Assembly (NCBI RefSeq): GCF_034479375.1
Contig: NZ_CP140155.1
Span: 248,001-312,000 of the forward strand
From: Rhodopseudomonas palustris
Lineage (GTDB): Bacteria; Pseudomonadota; Alphaproteobacteria; Rhizobiales; Xanthobacteraceae
Direction: 5' to 3'
DNA: 64,000 bases
Below are positions 60,454-64,000 of this stretch, one piece after another. Position numbers and translations under genes: made by a program. The stretch's first letter is position 1; each line of letters opens with the position of its first letter. The notes beneath the pieces are model-generated. The model did not search any database. It was not told the origin of the DNA and worked only from the letters and a program-made list of their open reading frames with translations.

Positions 60454-61308
60454 TCACCGCTCCGTAAACGTCGCCCGGAACGGGTGCCCCGGATAGACTC
60501 CGACGATGCGAAATTCGCGCGAGAAGAATTTCAGTTCGTCGAGCGCGAAGGCGAGGTTGCGGTCTTCGGGGTGGCCGTCGACGTCGGCGTAGAACTGCGT
60601 GGCGAAGAAATTGCCGTCGACCATGTAGCTTTCCAGCTTGGTCATGTTGACGCCGTTGGTGGCGAAGCCGCCCATCGCCTTGTACAGAGCGGCCGGCAGA
60701 TTGCGCACCCGAAACACGAACGTCGTCACCAGCGGGCCCGAGCCCTGCGCCGCCCAGCGCGGCTCACGCGCCAGCATCACGAACCGCGTGGTGTTGTGGG
60801 TCTCGTCCTCGATGTCCTCGGCGAGGATGTCGAGGCCGTAGATCTTCGCCGCGAGCCGCGACGAGATCGCAGCACTGCTCTTGTCGCCGCGCTCGGCGAC
60901 GATCCGCGCCGAGCCCGCGGTGTCGCCGGCGACGATCGGCCGGATGCCGAATTTGCGGATGATGCGCCGGCACTGGCCGAGCGCGTGGACGTGGCTCTCG
61001 ACGGTCTTGATGTCTTCCAGCTTGGCGCCGGGCACCGCGACGAGCTGATGCCGGATCGGCAGAAACCATTCGCCGACGATGAACAGGCCGGACTGCGGCA
61101 GCAGATGGTGGATGTCGGCGACGCGGCCGGCGACCGAATTCTCGATCGGGATCATGCCGAGATCGGCCTCGCCCGAGGTGATGGCGGCGAGCGCGTCCTC
61201 GAAGGTGGCGCAGGGCAGCGCCTCGGCGGTGGGATAGGCGTCGCCGATCGCGATATGGGAATTTGCGCCCGGCTCGCCCTGGAATGCGATTTTCATGGTC
61301 TTGGTCAT
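60454..61308 (-). CDS. pheA: Prephenate dehydratase with ACT domain
   Basis: This 284-residue monofunctional enzyme converts prephenate to phenylpyruvate for phenylalanine synthesis. The catalytic domain spans about 5-185: IAFQGEPGANSHIA, GMIPIENSVAGRV, the active-site segment NTTRFVML, and VESHVHALGQC. The ACT regulatory domain (about 200-280) has LYKAMGGFATNGVNMTKLESY, whose ESY element binds phenylalanine. No chorismate mutase domain is present. It follows kdsB by 60 bases on the same strand. Confidence 0.95.
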   Translation of the reverse strand: MTKTMKIAFQGEPGANSHIAIGDAYPTAEALPCATFEDALAAITSGEADLGMIPIENSVAGRVADIHHLLPQSGLFIVGEWFLPIRHQLVAVPGAKLEDIKTVESHVHALGQCRRIIRKFGIRPIVAGDTAGSARIVAERGDKSSAAISSRLAAKIYGLDILAEDIEDETHNTTRFVMLAREPRWAAQGSGPLVTTFVFRVRNLPAALYKAMGGFATNGVNMTKLESYMVDGNFFATQFYADVDGHPEDRNLAFALDELKFFSREFRIVGVYPGHPFRATFTER

Positions 61309-61368
61309 GGGATCCTGCGTGTTGCGGCGCGTTCTAGCAGCCGCAGCAGTTTTCGCCAGTGGGCAGGC

Positions 61369-62106
61369 TCACCCGGCCAGCACCCGCCGGGCGGTTTCCA
61401 GATCGGCCGGGGTGTCGACGCCGCGCGGCACGCTGTCGACGATGCCGACGTCGATCCGCATCCCGGCCTCCAGCGCGCGGAGCTGTTCGAGTTTCTCGCG
61501 CTGTTCGAGCGGCGAGGGCGGCAGCGCCACGAACCGCTCCAGCGCGGCGCGGCGATAGGCGTAGAGCCCGATATGGTGGTAGCGCGGCCCGTCGCCCCAC
61601 GGCGCGGTGGCGCGGGTGAAATACAGCGCGCGCAGCCGGGCGTCGCCGATCGGGGAGCCGACCACCTTCACCACGTTGGGGTTGGTGCTCTCTTCCTCGG
61701 TGTGAATTTCGGCGGCCAGCGTCGCGATATCCACCGCCGGATCGTCGAGCGGCGGCAGCACGGCGCCGATCTGCTCCGGCCGGATGGTCGGGAAGTCGCC
61801 CTGCAGATTGATCACCGTCTGGATCGTGCGCTCGGGGTCGAGATTTTGCAGCGCCTCGTGGATGCGGTCGGAGCCGGACGGATGGTCCGCCCGCGTCATC
61901 ACTACCTCGCCGCCATGGGCTCTGACGGCGTCGGCGATCGCCGGCGTATCGGTCGCGACCGCGACCCGGCCGATGTTCGCCGCCAGCGCGCGGCGCAGCA
62001 CATGCACGATCATCGGCACGCCGCCGATGTCCAGCAGCGGCTTGCCGGGGAGCCTGGTCGCGGCCATCCGCGCGGGGATCAGGACGAGCGTGGGGTGTGC
62101 TGTCAT
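61369..62106 (-). CDS. kdsB: 3-deoxy-manno-octulosonate cytidylyltransferase
   Basis: This 245-residue enzyme makes CMP-KDO for lipopolysaccharide. [23 protein letters not shown] is the nucleotide-binding start, HPSGSDRI and [11 protein letters not shown] are family motifs, and [17 protein letters not shown] and [13 protein letters not shown] complete the fold. ATG 62106 begins next to the first strand; an upstream in-frame start adds a non-homologous stretch. Confidence 0.95.
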   Translation of the reverse strand: MTAHPTLVLIPARMAATRLPGKPLLDIGGVPMIVHVLRRALAANIGRVAVATDTPAIADAVRAHGGEVVMTRADHPSGSDRIHEALQNLDPERTIQTVINLQGDFPTIRPEQIGAVLPPLDDPAVDIATLAAEIHTEEESTNPNVVKVVGSPIGDARLRALYFTRATAPWGDGPRYHHIGLYAYRRAALERFVALPPSPLEQREKLEQLRALEAGMRIDVGIVDSVPRGVDTPADLETARRVLAG

Positions 62107-62315
62107 CAGGATGCGGGATAGGGCCCGTGCGGTGGAAAATGGGCCCACCGTGCCTCAATCAGGACGGTATCAGGCTGTTGGTACGTCGGGGTGTAAAGCA
62201 CTTATACGGGTTGCAAGAGCAGGGGCAAACCGTTATCTCATCACAACTAAAGTCTATTTGCGAATGCCAACGATAAACAATCCAGACTCGGTCTGACGGG
62301 AAACGCGAGCGCACC

Positions 62316-62864
62316 ATGGATTCATTCGAGCTCAACAAAATTCTCGGCGCAGTTCTCGCCACCTGTCTCGTTCTGCTGCTGTCGAATTTCGCCGCGCAGG
62401 CGATTTTTGCACCGGACAAGGTCGAGAAGCAGGGCTACGCCATTGCGGTGAAGGAAGCCGAGCCCGCCCCGAGCAAGGACGCTGCGCCCGTCGCCTCCGA
62501 GCCGATCGAAAATTTGCTGCAGACCGCATCGATCGAGAAGGGCATTTCCGCCGCCAAGAAATGCGCCGCCTGCCACACCTTCGAGAAGGACGGCCCGAAC
62601 CGCGTCGGCCCCAATCTCTACGGCATCGTCGGCGAGAAGCTTGGCGAAGGTCGCAATTTCAACTTCTCGGCCGCGATGAAGGCCAAGGGCGGCGAATGGA
62701 CGTTCGAGGAACTCAACAAGTTCCTCGCCAGTCCGAAGGGCTATATCCCGGGCACCGCGATGAGCTTCGCCGGGATCTCGAACGAGAAGGAACGGGCGGA
62801 TCTGATCGCCTATCTGAACAAGAATTCCGACACGCCCGAGGCGATTCCGACCGCCGCCAAATAG
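62316..62864 (+). CDS. cycM: Membrane-anchored cytochrome c (CycM-like)
   Basis: This 182-residue protein has one N-terminal transmembrane anchor (about 9-31), a Pro/Ala/Glu-rich linker (about 40-65) and a class I cytochrome c domain. Heme is attached at C83 and C86 with H87 as axial ligand (CAACH), and M149 in PGTAMSFAG is the sixth ligand. In Bradyrhizobium CycM shuttles electrons from the bc1 complex to aa3 oxidase. A terminator follows at 62896. It is divergent from kdsB. Confidence 0.9.
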   Translation: MDSFELNKILGAVLATCLVLLLSNFAAQAIFAPDKVEKQGYAIAVKEAEPAPSKDAAPVASEPIENLLQTASIEKGISAAKKCAACHTFEKDGPNRVGPNLYGIVGEKLGEGRNFNFSAAMKAKGGEWTFEELNKFLASPKGYIPGTAMSFAGISNEKERADLIAYLNKNSDTPEAIPTAAK

Positions 62865-63164
62865 CGGTCCATCCCCAGCGCGATCGACGATCTCCAACGG
62901 CCGGGTCTTTCCCGGCCGTTTTCGCGTGCGCGCCACAAGCCTTCACGCTGTCCTGATCGGGACGTTTCGCCGCAACGCTCCCTGCCGCGGGGTGCTATCT
63001 TGCCGGAAATCCGGCATAATCGGCCGAATCCTCGCCGCATATTGCGGCTTGAGTGCTGTCTTGATGTCCAAATCTTAAGAACCAGATCCCGAGATCATGT
63101 GCTGAGATCATGCCCTGACATCAGGTCCGAACTGCCAGTCCGACGCCAACAGGAATTCCAGACC
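62865..63164. other. Gene-free stretch between cycM and the oligopeptide-binding gene
   Basis: This 300-base stretch contains the cycM terminator. After it I see short repeated CTGAGATCATG and GAGATCATG segments at 63090-63112 and no coding sequence. Confidence 0.55.
62896..62922 (+). terminator. Intrinsic terminator of cycM
   Basis: Ten-base arms AACGGCCGGG/CCCGGCCGTT enclose TCTTT, with TTTT ending the 3' arm, 31 bases after the cycM stop. Confidence 0.85.
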
Positions 63165-64000
63165 GTGAATTTGACCCGACGACATCTTCTGCAAGCCGGC
63201 GTAGCGGCGGCCGCCACCCCGGCACTCGGTCTCGGCTCCGGCCTGCTGGCCGGCGGGCCCGCGATGGCCGAGGACGCGGCGGACAAGCTGACTTCCGGAC
63301 TGACCTGGCGGCACGGCCTGTCGCTGTTCGGCGAGCTCAAATATCCGCCCGGGTTCAAGCGGTTCGATTACGTCAATCCGGACGCGCCGAAGGGCGGCGC
63401 GGCGCGGCAGATCTCGCTCGGCACGTTCGATAATTTCAATCTCGCGGTGGCGGGCGTGAAGGGCAACATCGCCCCGGCGGTGGGCTATCTCTACGAGACG
63501 CTGATGACCCAGTCGCAGGACGAGGTCGGCACCGAATACGGCCTGCTCGCGGAGAGCGCGGCGCATCCCGACGATTTCTCCTGGGTGGTGTACCGGCTGC
63601 GCGCCGATGCGCGCTGGCACGACGGCAAGCCGGTGACCGCCGACGACGTGGTGTTCTCGTTCGACTCGCTGAAGAAATTCAGCCCGCGCTACGCCTCGTA
63701 TTATCGCCACGTCACCAAGGCCGAAAAGACCGGCGAACGCGACATCCGCTTCAGCTTCGACGGGCCCGGCAACCGCGAACTGCCGACCATCGTCGGCGAA
63801 CTGATGATCCTGCCGAAGCACTGGTGGGAAGGCACCGACGACCAGGGCCGCAAGCGCGACATCTCCGCCACCACGCTGGAGAAGCCGCTCGGCTCCGGCC
63901 CGTACCGGATCAAGGACTTCGTCGCCGGCCGCTCGATCGTGCTGGAGCGCGTCAAGGACTATTGGGGCGAGAAGCTGCCGGTCCGCGTCGGCCAGTACAA
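63165..64000 (+). CDS. YejA-like oligopeptide ABC binding protein, 3' end beyond the window
   Basis: The frame from GTG 63165 stays open to the window end (278 codons seen). It starts NLTRRHLLQAGVAAAATPALG, a twin-arginine signal, and the mature part has WRHGLSLFGELKYPPGFKRF followed by DYVNPDAPKGG, the start typical of YejA-type family 5 solute-binding proteins. DGKPVTADDVVFSFDSLKKF and PLGSGPYRIKDFVAGRSIVLERV are family 5 landmarks. AGGA lies about ten bases before the GTG. YejA systems import oligopeptides such as microcin C. The permease and ATPase genes would be expected just outside the window. Confidence 0.87.
   Translation, partial: MNLTRRHLLQAGVAAAATPALGLGSGLLAGGPAMAEDAADKLTSGLTWRHGLSLFGELKYPPGFKRFDYVNPDAPKGGAARQISLGTFDNFNLAVAGVKGNIAPAVGYLYETLMTQSQDEVGTEYGLLAESAAHPDDFSWVVYRLRADARWHDGKPVTADDVVFSFDSLKKFSPRYASYYRHVTKAEKTGERDIRFSFDGPGNRELPTIVGELMILPKHWWEGTDDQGRKRDISATTLEKPLGSGPYRIKDFVAGRSIVLERVKDYWGEKLPVRVGQY

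Overview
The window looks like chromosomal DNA of a Rhodopseudomonas palustris-type alphaproteobacterium (Bradyrhizobium/Rhodopseudomonas group). This rests on the high GC content and on gene content: hopanoid genes hpnN and hpnO, a pimFABCDE-like dicarboxylate beta-oxidation cluster with an IclR regulator and Liv-type transporter, a nitrate-assimilation cluster that includes a single-domain haemoglobin, and a membrane-anchored CycM-type cytochrome c. Many short inverted repeats typical of this group sit between genes. I see no rRNA, tRNA, CRISPR array, insertion sequence or prophage.

Layout. (1) 0.3-5.5 kb: hpnN (hopanoid RND transporter), hpnO (aminotransferase) and a universal stress protein. 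(2) 5.6-13.0 kb: a probable metal or metallophore uptake island. A TonB-dependent receptor is divergent from a three-gene BtuCDF/FecBCD-type ABC transporter. The transporter is convergent with three small genes: two related class-I-glutamine-amidotransferase-like proteins and a degenerate FmdE-like protein. This is the least conventional part of the window. (3) 13.3-19.4 kb: GMC oxidoreductase, M20 amidohydrolase, OprB-type porin, ZntB/CorA transporter and a YciE/YciF (DUF892) protein. (4) 19.6-37.3 kb: three tandem paralogous periplasmic binding proteins, a complete LivMHFG transporter, an IclR regulator and, divergently, pimF-A-B-C-D-E. Together these should import and beta-oxidise medium/long-chain dicarboxylic or fatty acids. 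(5) 37.6-51.2 kb: nitrate assimilation on the minus strand, read nasT-nasS, then nrtA-nrtB-nrtC, haemoglobin, FAD/NAD reductase, siroheme nitrite reductase nirA, Fe-S flavoprotein and nasA. The nrtA leader carries a sigma-54 promoter match and an ANTAR-type antitermination structure, the expected target of NasT. (6) 51.4-64.0 kb: glpK, a GNAT protein, metF-metH, a luciferase-like monooxygenase, kdsB-pheA, cycM and the start of a YejA-like oligopeptide-binding protein cut by the window end.

Starts were placed by family length, signal peptides, ribosome-binding sites and overlaps. No database search was run. Identifications are by recognition of motifs and gene order, and specificities (transport substrates, effectors) are inference.
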